Assembly (NCBI GenBank): GCA_013146195.2
Contig: CM028379.1
Span: 113,020,168 to 113,084,167 of the forward strand
Length of the DNA stretch: 64,000 nucleotides
From: Codonopsis lanceolata
Taxonomy: Eukaryota; Streptophyta; Magnoliopsida; Asterales; Campanulaceae
Direction: 5' to 3'
Shown piece by piece: positions 10,986 through 23,119 of this stretch. Numbering within the stretch: position 1 is the first letter of the stretch; each line of letters begins with the position of its first letter. The notes under the pieces are model-generated. The model did no database searches. It saw only the letters and a list, made by a program, of their open reading frames with translations, and was not told the DNA's origin. The position numbers and the translations under genes were made by a program.

Positions 10986-11532
10986 ACACATAACCGAAAA
11001 AGTTTCATATGTTTTTTTAAACAGTTAAATTACACTTTTGGAGGGAAAATAACGAAGATACCATTAATGAAGAAAAAACGCAGACAGAGCCACAGTCCAA
11101 AATTGGGCGTCGCAAGGAAAAAAAATTGGCATAGTTCAAAATTTTGGGCATCGCTAAAAAATTTGGGTGTCGATATGCAAAAGTCACTACCCAAATTTGG
11201 GTATCGCTCAAAATTTTAGGCGTCACAATGCAAAAGTCACTACCCACATTTGGGTTTCACTCAAAACATTGGACGTTGTTCATTTTCGGATCTGAATTCG
11301 GCGTTCATTTTCGAAAAATAGTAAACCAAATGAGGAGTAACAGTCCTTTAGGAACCAACTAAGCCATCTATATTGATCTCTTTTCTTTTTTCGTTTTTCA
11401 AAATCACATAAATAGAATCAAATGGATATAAACAGATATCTCACTTGATAGGAAACGTACACTGTAAATCCCATGAGGCAAGCATCGTATCCTACGACGC
11501 AAGCAATGAAGCCTACGAGGCAAACATTGGAG
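10986..11532. repeat. repetitive DNA, possible left part of a third MULE
   Basis: 11015-11065 (…cacttttggagggaaaataacgaagataccattaatgaag) resembles the subterminal region of the neighbouring MULEs. 11095-11270 holds repeated 'caaaatttgggcatcgc…atgcaaaagtcactaccca' units. 11460-11532 is made of 21-bp 'gcctacgaggcaaacattgga' units. A right-end-like sequence (aaaagtgtacc…gcaattattct) sits near 13030-13056, so an element of about 2 kb enclosing the hAT insertion is possible but not shown. Confidence 0.4.
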
Positions 11533-11540
11533 CCTATGAC

Positions 11541-12386
11541 CGAGGTTCTAAAAATTGTTAGGCGGCTGCTAGGTGGCACACTAGCGCCTAGCCCTGAGGG
11601 ACTAGTCGGGGTGTAATCGGGGTCTAGGCAGGGCCTAGAATTAATATATAATTATCATTTTTTTTATAATTTATATCAAAGATTAAACACATTAACTACA
11701 AATTTAAAATTTTTTTTATTTGTCATTTTATCAAACACTTTTCTATATGTGTAAAATGAACAAAAATATACAAACCTACCACTAATCCCAATTCCCAACA
11801 ACCCCAAAGCAATAAACCAGCCAAGTTTATAACTAAAACAAAAAAAATATATTACTCCACCTACCTACTGCCCATACAACCCACAATCTAACATATCCTC
11901 CATAGTCCCTCTTCATTCTAAATTTTGAGTCCCAAGACAGCCCCCCTCTTCTTCATATTTTTTTCTTCTTCTTTCTTCTTTCTATCTGGTAGACCGGCAA
12001 CCCTTTTTTCTTCCTTTTTTTTTTCTTTTCTCTCTCTCCGGCAGACCGACTGTCCTCATTTTTTTATCCTCCAATCTCTTTCCTCCTAGATCTAACCCTT
12101 TAATCTATCCCCTCTCTCAGCCCACTGAATATCCACGAAATCAAACTCATTTTCTTTCTACCTCCCTTTCTTCCTCACTATTACCACTCCTCCTTCCTTC
12201 TCCAGTTCGCCCCCTTCCTTCTCTAGTCATTGCACGCCATAAAATCAAAGCTACAAAAATAAATTAAGGTCGGCAGGGTATGGCATTGGCATCGACTTGG
12301 CCAATTAGGCGGCGACTAAGAAACTCGCGGCAGTGGATAGGCGCCTAGCGCCTAGGTGGGGCTAGGCGGGGAGTTTTAGAACACTG
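11541..12386 (+). mobile_element. non-autonomous hAT element, copy 2
   Basis: This 846-bp element is flanked by a perfect 8-bp duplication, CCTATGAC (11533-11540 and 12387-12394). The termini are CGAGGTTCTAAAA and, in reverse, CAGTGTTCTAAAACTCCCC. An 8-bp duplication and CA-G-starting TIRs identify hAT. Subterminal regions are rich in GCCTAGGCGC motifs, which in autonomous hATs are often transposase-binding sites. No ORF longer than about 60 codons lies inside. It disrupts a 21-bp minisatellite. Confidence 0.85.
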
Positions 12387-12394
12387 CCTATGAC

Positions 12395-12600
12395 ACAAGC
12401 ATTAAAGCCTACAAGGCAAACATCGCAACTCCAAGAAAGGTACGATGCAGAAAATTGGACGTCGCAAGAGGTACGATGCAAAAAATTGGCTTCGTAAGTT
12501 CTTAAATACTGCCCAAATGACGCTCACATCATAGGCAACGACGGCCGCATCAAAGGCAACGACGCCTACATCATAGACAACAATGCCCACATCATGTGCA
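12395..12600 (-). repeat. 21-bp minisatellite, reverse orientation
   Basis: Units of the type AACGACGCCCACATCATAGGC, in degenerate tandem copies. Because the unit is a multiple of three, the minus strand stays open and would encode repeats of VAYDVGV (12402-12590). I regard that as a repeat artefact. The same unit occurs in the other orientation at 30120-30480. Confidence 0.7.
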
Positions 12601-14147
12601 AAAAGTTTGGATTTAATTTACGTAAGGCCCAAACTCTATGTATTGCATTGGAATGAATGATTGAAATCTACTAATTGCCGCCATAGAAGGTGTTCTTCTT
12701 CTTCTTCAAATATGTATTTCCCATGGAAGGTGCTCTTATCGTTAACATTGGTGTTGTTGTTTATATCCCCCTCCGTGTCATTTTGTATTCGTTGATTTCT
12801 TTTGTTGATTCCAGTGTACCTAATTTTTGTTTATCAATCACTTAAACAAAGGAAAACTACTCAATATAAGAAAATGTTCAATGCAGGGAAGAGAGAGAAA
12901 GTCAGAGAAGAGAGTGAAAGAGAAGGAGATAGGACGAAACAAAGTCAGGGCATTTTTGGAACAAAATTTTGAAAAAACACTTTATCGGTTGAATAAAAAA
13001 AAGGGAAGTGAACCGGTTACAATTTCACAAAAGTGTACCTGCCCGCAATTATTCTAATAAAAAATTACCCCTTCGGTTTCTAAATAATTATCTTCTTTTT
13101 TTTCCGTTTCAAAATAATTATCCTTTTTCGAAAAAAAAAATTAAGAAAACACTTTATATACACTTTAATCATGATCACATATATAAGGGAATTAATGGAA
13201 ACCATACATTATAACAAATTACCAATCTATTAATTATTACTAAAACAAAAGTGACTTATCTCACGTAGCGATTTTCTATTAAATCCTTAAAGTTTTTAAA
13301 GAATTACATGCTTCCACATGTCACCCTCTTCAAAGTTTTACAGATAAAAAGTTACTGATAAAAGTTTTACAAATAAAAAATTACTGATAAAAGCTTTTAT
13401 CATATTTGATTTTATACTGTTAGTTTAGCAAAAAAGAAAGATCGCTTTATTTTAAAAGATACTTGTCGTCTATCATATACTGTATAAAAATCTTTTCATT
13501 TTAGATAAAGACGAGGAACATTATCTTAAAAGGGATGCTAATCTTATAGTAAATTACTACTCCGTCTTCAAATAATATTAGTTGCTTAAATTTGTTTAAC
13601 CCATAAGAAATCATTCTCTGTCTTTCTCTTCCATTGTTGTTGCTCCGTCATTGTCGTCTTGATTGGCTTCTGCAAATAATCCCAAAGCAGTCCCCACCCT
13701 AGGTCTCAATGTCGTTGGAGATCACGATTATCAACCTTAAAGTCCCTCAAATTCAAAGCTTTGACTGGCAGTCATTCTGACTCAATATTGAAACAGAATT
13801 CCCATGTATCTTAGTCTTCCTCTTCAAAGAATAAAATAGAAGCAGGTAGACTGACTCTAATGCCCATACATACGTTAACCTTATTTCACAAGAAAGAGTT
13901 TTATAGGAGAGCGTAGTAAGACAACTCATCCGTTTTGTGATTTCGTTCTTCGCGTCATCGAGATTGGCTATTACTTATCTTCTACTCTTTTTCTAGCTAA
14001 TGCGAATAGTGATGGATTCCCTCCTTCACCTTTATCGACTATCCTCTTGCACACTTCTTTTCGGATGAACTAATCGGGGAGGAAAGACCTCTGTCTTCAA
14101 GGAAGAAAAAATTAACTGTTTGCTGCGAAGAAGTCATTTCTTTCTTT
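12601..14147. other. intergenic DNA
   Basis: 13030-13056 looks like a MULE right end. 13060-13140 carries two Stowaway-like phrases (cttcggtttctaaataattatc, ccgtttcaaaataattatcc) without a clear partner. Nothing coding is supported. Confidence 0.4.
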
Positions 14148-14166
14148 CTCTCTCTCTCTCTCTCTC

Positions 14167-14256
<90 letters not shown>
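14148..14256. repeat. (TC)n then (TA)n microsatellite
   Basis: (TC)10 at 14148-14167 is followed by a long (TA)n run at 14170-14256. E1 lies 7 bp downstream. Confidence 0.95.
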
Positions 14257-14259
<3 letters not shown>

Positions 14260-14263
14260 ATTC

Positions 14264-14379
14264 TGAAGGGACCCGACCTGGGTCCTCCTACGTGGAGCAA
14301 ACACGTGCCTCCCAGCTAGGCATAAGTGAGGCCCATCTCTCAGAATCTCCTCGACCTTTAGGGCCGACCATGGCCGATC
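14264..14379 (+). repeat. E1 5' LTR, first part
   Basis: Starts TGAAGGGACCCGACCTGGG, matching the 3' LTR start at 26876 with only a few differences. It is interrupted after GGCCGATC by the solo LTR and resumes at 18238. Confidence 0.92.
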
Positions 14380-17300
14380 TGTAACACCCCGCTCCTTCGT
14401 TGTCTCGGTTTGCGTGCTATACTTGAACTTCTTCCTTTGTTGACTGTATGATTGGTTTGCGAGAGGGTCTAGATATGTATGAGAGACCATATTGAGACCA
14501 AAACATTATTAAGAGACTCCATATAGTTGTTGACTTCCTAAAGTCACAAGTCGTGACTCGACGATAGTCGGAATGCGACGCGATTGAGGGTTTGCTTGCG
14601 TTTTGTGTTCGTGACCTCGGTTTGGGACCTAGACCTCTTTAAGATGGTTTATTAACATGTGTAGATGCATTAGACTTCAAGTTGGAGGTGTTCCTTAAGT
14701 CTATCGATGATTTGGAAGCTTTGGAGATAGCGTTCGTCTCTATCGCGTAGTTCGAGGATCGAGTCGAGTAATCGTCTCTCCTTTGGGATTCTCATTTCCC
14801 TAGTTGTTATTCAACTTTCTAGAAGTATTTAAGCTTCTTCATTAGCCCTTAGACTTGCCTTAAAAGTCTCCTTTCATTGCTCGCTTGATTTCGAAGTTCG
14901 GCTGTCGTCCTCGTTGTTGCACCCCTTCCCTGCTTCGCTCCGAGTTGTTTCGGGAGTTGTTCGGGTGTGTTTTAGACTTGTTTTGAGTTGGTTTAGACCT
15001 TAGAATGGTTGCCCATAAGTTTGGGACCATTTAGATCATGTTTGGACCAAGTTTTGGAGGTTCAGAGGCCGAGGCGCCCGCCTGGCACATAGTGAGGCGC
15101 CCGCCTCAAGATCGAGAGCATCCTTGTGCAGAAGCCAGCGGCCGCATGGAGAGGGGTGAGGCGCCCGCCTCAACCCCAGGTTGCTGTTACGGGATTTTTG
15201 CCCTGTTTTGGAATTGGACGACTTGTACACCCTAACCCCCTATCTAAACCTATCTTAAACCTCCCTAACCCTTCCCACTTAAGTCCTAACATATCTAACT
15301 AGTTCTAATGATGGATTAAGAGTTCATTAGTGGGTCATTAAGCCACCAAATCAGATTTAAAAAGGGACCACATTGGCTTGACACTTGTCCCACCCAACCT
15401 TTGACCCCTTATAAGCCACAAATCAGCTTCTTCCCTTCTCATTTGCTGAGAGCTCATCCAAAAACGTGAGAGAGTGTTCTTGAGAGTTCTCCATGGCTTC
15501 TTGGAGCTAATCCTTTGGTCTTCAATCATCCATTCCTCCTTTGCCCAAGAATCCTTCATCAAAAGTGTAGAGCTCGACGAGAGGATCGTTTTCAACCGAT
15601 TGATTTCTTCCTTTGCTTTCTTTGGTGTAGAACAAGTAAGTTACCTTCTCTTTATTTTGGTTCATTGGCCCTAAGGAAAACAATATATGTGCTATTTGTG
15701 GGCAATGAACACCTTGTATGCTTTGTATGCCTATTTTGTGAAATTTTGGAAGTGTGAACTTGTTAATAACATGACTAGTATGATTTGAATGTTATTATGG
15801 GTTGTAAAACATGGGTTGTGATTTATGTTGAGTTTATGAATTTTAGGGCTTGAGAATCAAGCCCGAATTATTAGAGAAATTGTTGTTAATTAAAGTGAGT
15901 ATCAATGTGTAGGATGATTTGAATGATGATGTGTGTTGGGAGAGATGGGTTATCCCTTTGTTTAGGTTTTTATGAATTTTGGGGCTTGGGAATCAAGCCC
16001 GGATTATTTTAGAAGTTGTGGTAATTGAAGAGGATGGTAATGTTGGGATTTATGGAAAGTGTGAATAAAGAAACTTAGTTTGTAGACTCAAGGGAGTCGT
16101 TATAAGTTCAATAATGCGTTAATGAACTCGGGTTGAAGTCCTACGACATTTTGGTTTTGTTTGATTATGATTATTAAGAGGTATATGGATTTTTAGGCTT
16201 GGGGAATCAAGCCCGAATGGATTTTGGGATTATGTTGGTTATGAAGGAAATGTTTAATTGTGGGTTTATGAAACACATAAAGAACGAAAGGTAGAATTAA
16301 GACTCAACAGAGTCGTTGTAAGATCCATAATATGATAATGAGCCTTTGGTTGAAACCCTACGATGTTGGGGTTTGGTTGGTTATAATGGCGAGGACTCGA
16401 GCATCTTGATTTGTGTCCAATTGAGACACCTACTCTATAGAGATTTACTATGGGATTTATTTGGGAGCGTGCTCGGGAGAGCACGGTACATTAAAGGCCA
16501 ACCTATGGTCTTGAGTATGGTTGAAGATAATTATTGAGTTAGTTCTCACTTTTGGGGAATGATCGGTTGTGCATGAACGTATTGTGGGTTATGACTACGG
16601 TGTAGTCTTTGGCTGATTTCAAATAGAGGACCATTATAGACCTCATAATATGATTCTTGGTGGGTTTATACTATTCTTGATTTAATTGTTGACTTGAGAT
16701 CTTTTAAGATTAATTGGTTGTGAGCAATGTATTTGTCTTGATTGATTTATGGTAGAGAATAATAACCTATTTGGCCGGATGAGTTCGCTCTTGTCGAATT
16801 CATTCCTTATTTGTTTATATTGAGTAAATACATACATGAGCATTTGGCCTGACGGGTTCGCTCTTGTCGAATCCGATCCTTATTTGGTCTTTACGAGTAA
16901 ACATCTACTTGTGCATTGCATTAAGTCCAATTTGGCACTATTTGGTTTGATTTTTATGTCGTGGTGGGACGATACATCGCCTATACGAATCGCCGATTCA
17001 GATTCGCTATGGATCGCCGCACTGACCTCACACACCCCTCCATTGTAGGCCGCAATGGGGAAGTAGCCCTTGCCGTATCAATAAGTGCCACCGTCGCTAT
17101 CACCGGCGGAGTTCGGTATATCGATGCGAAGACACGAGCATCGTAGTCACAAACCCGTATAACAGTGTTTTTCTTGCAAGGAGCTACGTGGCCGGCCCAT
17201 AACATATCCTATTGTGATAGTTTAATACCGCACTTATGTGAATAACGTGCTAAGTGCAAATTTGTGATCATTTGAGGGCTAGGCCTGTGTCTTGGTTTTA

Positions 17301-18237
17301 CGTGTGCTTATGTATAAGCACTTATATGAAAGATAACGCTATGTGGTTTATTGTTGGTATGCTATTAAGATACCATGATCTTATATACGCCAAGCATTAT
17401 GCCATGCCACGTCATGTTATGCCATACATTTGCATTTAGTAACTTATCGGGTCATTATGACTCACTCCGTGTGTTTGTTTCTCCTTAGTTTTTGCAAGAA
17501 GCTCGTTAGCACGCGTTGAAGCGCGCTGACCGATAATAAGTGGTCATCCCCGATAGCTTGGGGTTATTAGTACTATTGTATTTGTTATCTTGTGAGATAC
17601 GGACGTGAAGTTATGTAAACTTTACTTGGGTAGTTGTTAGTATCTTATTATCGCTTTATTTTGGGAGCCGACTTTGTCGGTCGAAAGCCGTTGTATTTAA
17701 TTAGAAGTTATTCCGTTGTCTTTCCGAGCAAGGTTTTAGCTCGCAAGTTCTAGTATTATGTTATTGTTATTTCTGTCTCCGACAACTTTAGTCGAGAGAC
17801 ATTGGTTTAGTTGTTAGTATTCAATATCTTATCCGCTTAGTTGATTTGTCCCTCCCGCATGTTGTAGCCGCCGAGTGGTTGTTTATCGTTGGTTTTCTGC
17901 TGATTCGCCGGCCTTAGTTGCCGATGGTTTGTCAGACGTGCGCAATGTTGCGCCACGCGAAGTCGTAGATTTGTCGAGAGATAGTCGCCTCTCAACCTTG
18001 TATTCCTTAGTTTATAATTATAAGTTTGGGTCCCACTTATGATTTGCTTCCGCATTTTAGTTTTTGGTTATTCGGTTTTGCCGCTATGGCTTTTACATTC
18101 CGCTTTAGAGCTTTAGAGTTTGTTGGTTCAACTCTTGACTTGCACCACTACGCTTAGCGGGTGCTTGTCCGTCTTTTATCTTGTCTTGACGGCACGACCT
18201 TGGGATTTCGCATTGGAGTCCGGGTCGGGCTGTCACA
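14380..18237 (+). mobile_element. 3.86-kb solo LTR nested in E1 5' LTR
   Basis: The ends are TGTAACACCCCGC and GGGCTGTCACA, with a perfect 5-bp duplication CGATC (14375-14379 and 18238-18242). The uninterrupted 3' LTR of E1 shows the pre-insertion sequence. There is no internal coding region, primer site or second terminal repeat, so the simplest reading is one very long LTR left by LTR-LTR recombination. Long LTRs starting TGTAACAC/TGTCACAC are usual in chromovirus (Del/Tekay-like) gypsy elements, but the lineage is inferred. Repeats inside: three GGGCTTG-GAATCAAGCCC hairpins (15846, 15981, 16194) and an about 90-bp direct duplication at 16757-16915. Confidence 0.8.
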
Positions 18238-18991
18238 CGATCACTACTCTGGTCGAACAAAGTATCCTCGGATTGAACAAAGGTTACTCCAGAACCCGAA
18301 TAAGGTCGACCACCAAGTCGAGGAACATCCATGCTCGGCACTCAACTACACCGACCAAGTAATTACCAGATGTTAGATCCTAATTGGATGACACGTGTCG
18401 TCCATGCAAGCATAAGCCAACCAGTGACATATTGACAGCTAGCCGACCAGGTGACATGCCCTTACACAAGAAGGGAAGATATAACTTGGTTAGTAAGCAA
18501 CCACAAACTATATAAGGCTAACCATAGGACATCAACCAGTAAAAGGCTGCCAGCCAGCCGACCAACAACATGTCCCCATGCCCAAGGGCCCTACATCAAT
18601 CATGATCCCCCAAGGGACACTACTATAAAAGGAAGCCTTCCCTTACTTGAAAGGTAGGTTCACTTGATCAACCATACACAAATTGCATTAAGAACAATAA
18701 GCAATATATACTATCACCGAAAGCTTAAGGGAACGCCTAACTCCGGCACATATATTCCTTGATTACTGGCTCTCACATCGGAGAGCTGTAGATGGGAAAA
18801 CCCCGGCACCCTAACGGTAGTTTCATTTCAGGTCACTCACGGTCAAACACAAAAACAAAACCCAAATATCCTATCAACTTCGGTACATCAAGTATCCCCA
18901 TACATCGACGTGGATGTTGGTCAAGGACACATCAGCTCAGGTCCATCACGTTGATCACCAGCATAGTCACCCCATCTTTGTGGCGTGATCA
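18238..18991 (+). repeat. E1 5' LTR, second part
   Basis: Continues the E1 5' LTR from CGATCACTACTCTGG to GTGGCGTGATCA. It aligns along its length with 26992-27730, with scattered substitutions and a few short indels. Confidence 0.9.
18624..18630 (+). promoter_or_regulatory. TATA box in E1 5' LTR
   Basis: CTATAAAAGG, conserved at 27362-27368 in the 3' LTR. It is placed as expected for the retroelement's Pol II promoter. Confidence 0.6.
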
Positions 18992-18993
18992 AG

Positions 18994-19013
18994 TGGTTCC
19001 GTTTCCGGGAATC
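18994..19013 (+). other. primer-binding-like site of E1
   Basis: TGGTTCCGTTTCCGGGAATC begins two bases after the LTR end. Copies A and B have TGGTTCCATTGCC… and TGGTTCTGTTGCC… at the same place, so the position is conserved within the group. The tRNA is not assigned. Confidence 0.65.
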
Positions 19014-19047
19014 ATTATATTCCATCACTAAACCGTAACTCTAAGAA

Positions 19048-20740
19048 ATGGATAAGCAAACTCCCACAACACAAGACCAACCAGGAATGGACATACCACC
19101 TCCCTCACCCGCAAGCAAAATAACTAACATGGACCTCGTCATCGCCACTTCAAAGGCGTTGGAAGGAAAGGGCACCTAAGAGGACGCTCGTAACATATGA
19201 GGTGCCACTGGCCAGGCGAGCACCTTCTTTGATGTGGACGAGGATGAAGACCAGGTGGAACATTCTCAAGTAGAGAAAAACAAAGCCACCGAGCAGGACG
19301 AATACTTGGTAGAGGCAATGTTTTGGGAACGCCAAAAACTTTACCTCACAGGAATTCAAAAGGTCGAGCTCAAAATGTTCACGCTTCAGAAAAAAGCAAA
19401 AGGAGCGACCAATACCGTACCCCAGGAGAAGCCGGCTCAAGTTCTCAAAAAGCTACCTCCAAAGGCAAAGAGTAGGAAAAGGCGATATCTCGGTCTAGTG
19501 TGAGATCCTGGTTGGGGGATAAAATGAGCGAGCAGACACCCAATGCCAACATCCACAGCCGATTAACTTATCCCAATGAACCCTATCGCCCTCGCCGAAC
19601 AAGAGAAAGGAGCGAGGAAGAAGAGTACAGGTCGAGAATCGAGGTGATGAAAAATAAAACATGTGGACACTGCACTCATTCCCAACAATCGGGAGTAGGT
19701 CACCCGAAAAGTGATCGGAACACGACCACCGAGGTACAAAAATCGACTAATAGGCCATCCTCGGCTGTCAAACAAGAGGTGAAATTCCTCTGTGGCAAGC
19801 TCGAGGTCGTGGAAAAAGGAAAACCTATGTTGTTGCCCCCAGCAAAGAATGGCCCATTCCAGGAGAGGATGAGGAAGGCCCCACTACCTGATAAAAAATT
19901 CCCACCTTTGAAACGTATCAGGGCCTTACTAATGCAGTCGATCACATGGCCAGTTTTGAGGTCAAAATGAACGCGGTGGCCCCTGATGACGAAGATGCGT
20001 GGGGAAAGATATATACGGGGACTCTTAAAGGGAAGGCACTAAAGTGGTACACCAGCCTCCCCTTGGATTCAGTCGAAAGCTGGGATGAATTCAGACATAT
20101 GTTTGTCACCCAGTTTTCCTCGACCAGACTCTAGCCAAAGAAACAGACCGACTTGTGCGGTATACAGCAAAGAATAAATGAGTCAAACCAAACATACATG
20201 GACAGATTCATGACTATTGTCGACCAAATACCGTACATCTCGAAGGAGTCAATCAAGATGTGCTTCATCTCGGGCCTATAACAAGGACTAATGAGACAAG
20301 AAATGATGCTCCGGGACCAAACTTCAGTTGGGGAAATGTATGCCCATACTATTCGAGTGATCAATACCGAAAAAGCGAAGAAAGAAGGGAATGAGAAGAA
20401 GGATGGGAAAAAGAAGGAGCACGATGGAACGCATTGGGCTCAGGATAACTCGAACAAAGGAGGCTGAGGATTAGCCCATAAAGAAGAGGATAATCGAGGC
20501 AATAATAGGTGGGATGAAATTGACTGGACTCCATTCACGACCACCCGCGAGCACATAATGAATGTCTTGCTCGATCAAGACAAGATAGATAGGCCATAGC
20601 CGCTGAAGGAAACTCGATATCCTCGTAACCCCAACAAACGTTGCGCCTTTCACAAAGACGTCGGTCATACGACCGAGGAATATATCAATCTGAAGAAAGC
20701 TATTCAGAAGTTGATTGACATGGGAGAGCTCAAGAGGTTC
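19048..20740 (+). pseudogene. E1 gag remnant
   Basis: Capsid-type polyprotein region. The first ATG (19048) gives a short frame that stops before 19180; reading continues in fragments at 19234-19503, 19500-19970 and 19946-20134. The last includes the gag-typical phrase GKALKWYTSLPLDSVESWDEF. Further fragments with stops run to about 20740. A zinc-knuckle-like motif, CAFHKDVGHTTEEY (about 20642-20686), matches the CX2HX4HX4C form seen in Tat gag, but its last Cys is replaced by Tyr. Gag would package element RNA; here it cannot be made as one protein. Confidence 0.8.
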
Positions 20741-20826
20741 GAGCAGAAAAGTAACAACCAGGGGGAAGGCAGAGAGGGCCGGAGAGAAATCAGAACCCCC
20801 GACCAAATAACGGGGACCCCAAGAAT

Positions 20827-21390
20827 GTGATCGACACCATTAGGGAAGCTACACCAAGTGGAACCCAGTTGAAGCACATGATTTATAACTTGAAGCATGT
20901 AGTTAAAATGATGCCACGACCTGATGTAGCAGGAGGAATTACCTTTTGGCCAAGTGAAATAGCCACTAGTGAAACTGCTTGTCAACAGCCTTTGACTCTC
21001 CGAGTAAGAATACATGACAGCGAGGTGAAGCGAGTACTAGTCGACATAGGGGCTGGAAGGAATATCTTATATTATACATGTTTCAAAGGGATGGAGTTGG
21101 GGGATGCCCATCTAAGGCCAAGCAACGTACATTTGGAAGGATTTACTGGTCACATGGTGGCGGTAAAAGGAACTATCATCCTCATGGTGACTTTGGGGGA
21201 AGAGAGCATGACTCCTCGAACGGGGGAGGTTGAATTTTTGGTACTCGATCTACCATCCCCATACAATGCCATACTGGGGTCACCTTCTCAAACAAAGTTC
21301 CAGATGGTCGCATCAATGGCTCATCAAAGGATAAAATTCCCTACTGAAAAAGGGATAGGCATGGTCTTAAATGACCCAGCGAGCACCTAG
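20827..21390 (+). pseudogene. E1 aspartic protease region
   Basis: An open 187-codon stretch. The retropepsin active site appears as VLVDIGAGRNIL where VDTGSS/A is usual: the Asp is kept and the following Thr is Ile. Downstream FLVLDLPSPYNAILGSP is the family's conserved second half. The protease would cleave the Gag-Pol polyprotein. The frame closes at a stop before the RT, so it is detached from pol. Confidence 0.8.
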
Positions 21391-21653
21391 AGTACATTTA
21401 CAGGGAAAAGACGCATAAAGAGAAAATGACGATCACCCTTCCCGAAGGAGAAGTGGACGAAATAAGCAGAACGACCAAAATGCTTCGAGAAACAGAGGAA
21501 TTTACTTCATCACTCCCCGAGCCTCCACAAGCATAGCAATTAAGGCGAGTTGGGAACGCCAGCTCGCCCGAAAAGGTAGGGGGCAATGACCATATACAGT
21601 TAAAGCAAGCTGGGAACGCCAGCTCGCTCGAAAAAGAAGGAAGCAAGGACCAC

Positions 21654-23119
21654 ATGCTCAACACTCCCATGAGCACCGAGCATAACAAAAGGGACCAGAT
21701 CACCACAAAAGTGATCACAATCGAAAGCCTGGACGTCGATCACCATCCAACTATCAATCTAAACAAGGACCTCGATGAAATTGTGATCAACCTCGATTTC
21801 CCCGAGCAGAAGGTCAGGGTAGGGAAAGAAATACCAAGGGAAGAGCGAGCAGCAATCATCAAGCTATTAAAAGAAAGCTTGGATGTGTTCGCCTCAGGAT
21901 CGAGGATATGGAAGGCATTAGCGAGAACGTCGCTATGCACCAGTTAAGCATTGACCCAGACTTCATTCCTATACAACAAAAGACACGAATCTTTTCATGG
22001 GAAAAACAAAAATCCATCAAAGAGGAGGTGTCTAAATTGCTGAAAGCCAAAATTATAAAAGAAGTCTTATATGCAACCTGGATTGCAAATGTGGTGATGG
22101 TTAAAAAAGCAAGTGGTAAATGGAGGATGTTTGTGGATTTCACCGACCTCAACAAAACATGCCTAAAAGATTGGTACCCGCTACCCCGCATTGACCAGCT
22201 TGTATTCAATTTCCGGGCATAAAATACTCAGTTTCGTCAACACTTATTCGGGGAATCATCAGATCAAAATGTGGTTGGTCGACCAGATACACACAGCATT
22301 CCGAGCTGCAGGAGGATTATATTGCTATGCCATGATGCCCTTCGTCCTAAAAAACGTGGGGGCTACATACCAAAAAATGGTGAATAAAGTGTTCGGTGAC
22401 CAGCTGGGCAGGAATGTAGAGGCCTACATTGACGATATGGTTATTAAAACCAAGCACTCCGACCATGCCAAAGATTTGTGGGAAACCTTCGCAAACCTAA
22501 GGAAGAACAAAATGAAGCTCAACCCGGCCAAATGTGCATTTGGAGTGATAGCGGAAAATTCCTCGAGTGCATGGTCAATGAAAGAGGAATTGAAGCCAAT
22601 CTAGAGAAGATAAAGGCTTTAACAACCATGGACATCCCATCCTCGATTAAGTATGTTCAACAACTCAATGGTTGGATCACAACCCTTAGTCGCTTCATCG
22701 CTAAGTCAGCTGAGAAAAGCTTGCCCTTCTTCAAAACATTGAAGGGAGGCAGGAAGTTCGAATGGAAGGATGATTGTACCAAAGCTTTTGAAGATCTCAG
22801 GGAGTATCTTGGCCGACCACCACTCCTCAACATCCCAATACCAAAGAAGAAGTTGTATGTATATTTGGCAGCATCAGACTCAGCAGTTGCTGCAGTTTTG
22901 ATAAGAGAAGAAGATAAAGTTCAAAAGCCAATCTATTATGTTACTCACGCACTGACAGATGTTGAGGGGAGATACCTAGAAATTGAAAAGTTGGTTCTCG
23001 CCCTAGTCATTGATGTCCGAAAATTGAAAACTTACTTCCAGGCACACTCGATTGTAGTGTATACCAATTTTCCTCTAAGAAAATTCTGCACAAACCGGAT
23101 ATGGTGGGCAGAATGTTGA
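21654..23119 (+). pseudogene. E1 reverse transcriptase and first RNase H
   Basis: Three overlapping frames (21654-21947, 21908-22222, 22191-22604) and a fourth (22478-23119) carry one RT-RNase H, broken by frameshifts. Motifs include WRMFVDFTDLNK, CYAMMPFVLKNVGATYQ and the catalytic AYIDDMVIK. The first catalytic Asp, normally in F-DAYSGY, is Asn here (SFVNTYSGNHQ, near 22230). The RNase H part reads LYVYLAASDSAVAAVLIRE and later IYYVTHALTDVEGRYLEIEK. This enzyme would copy the RNA into cDNA. It is inactive by frameshift and by the Asp-to-Asn change. Confidence 0.9.

Noticed and set aside
14134..14490. 118-codon minus ORF
   Set aside because: It crosses a long (TA)n/(TC)n tract and the E1 LTR start.
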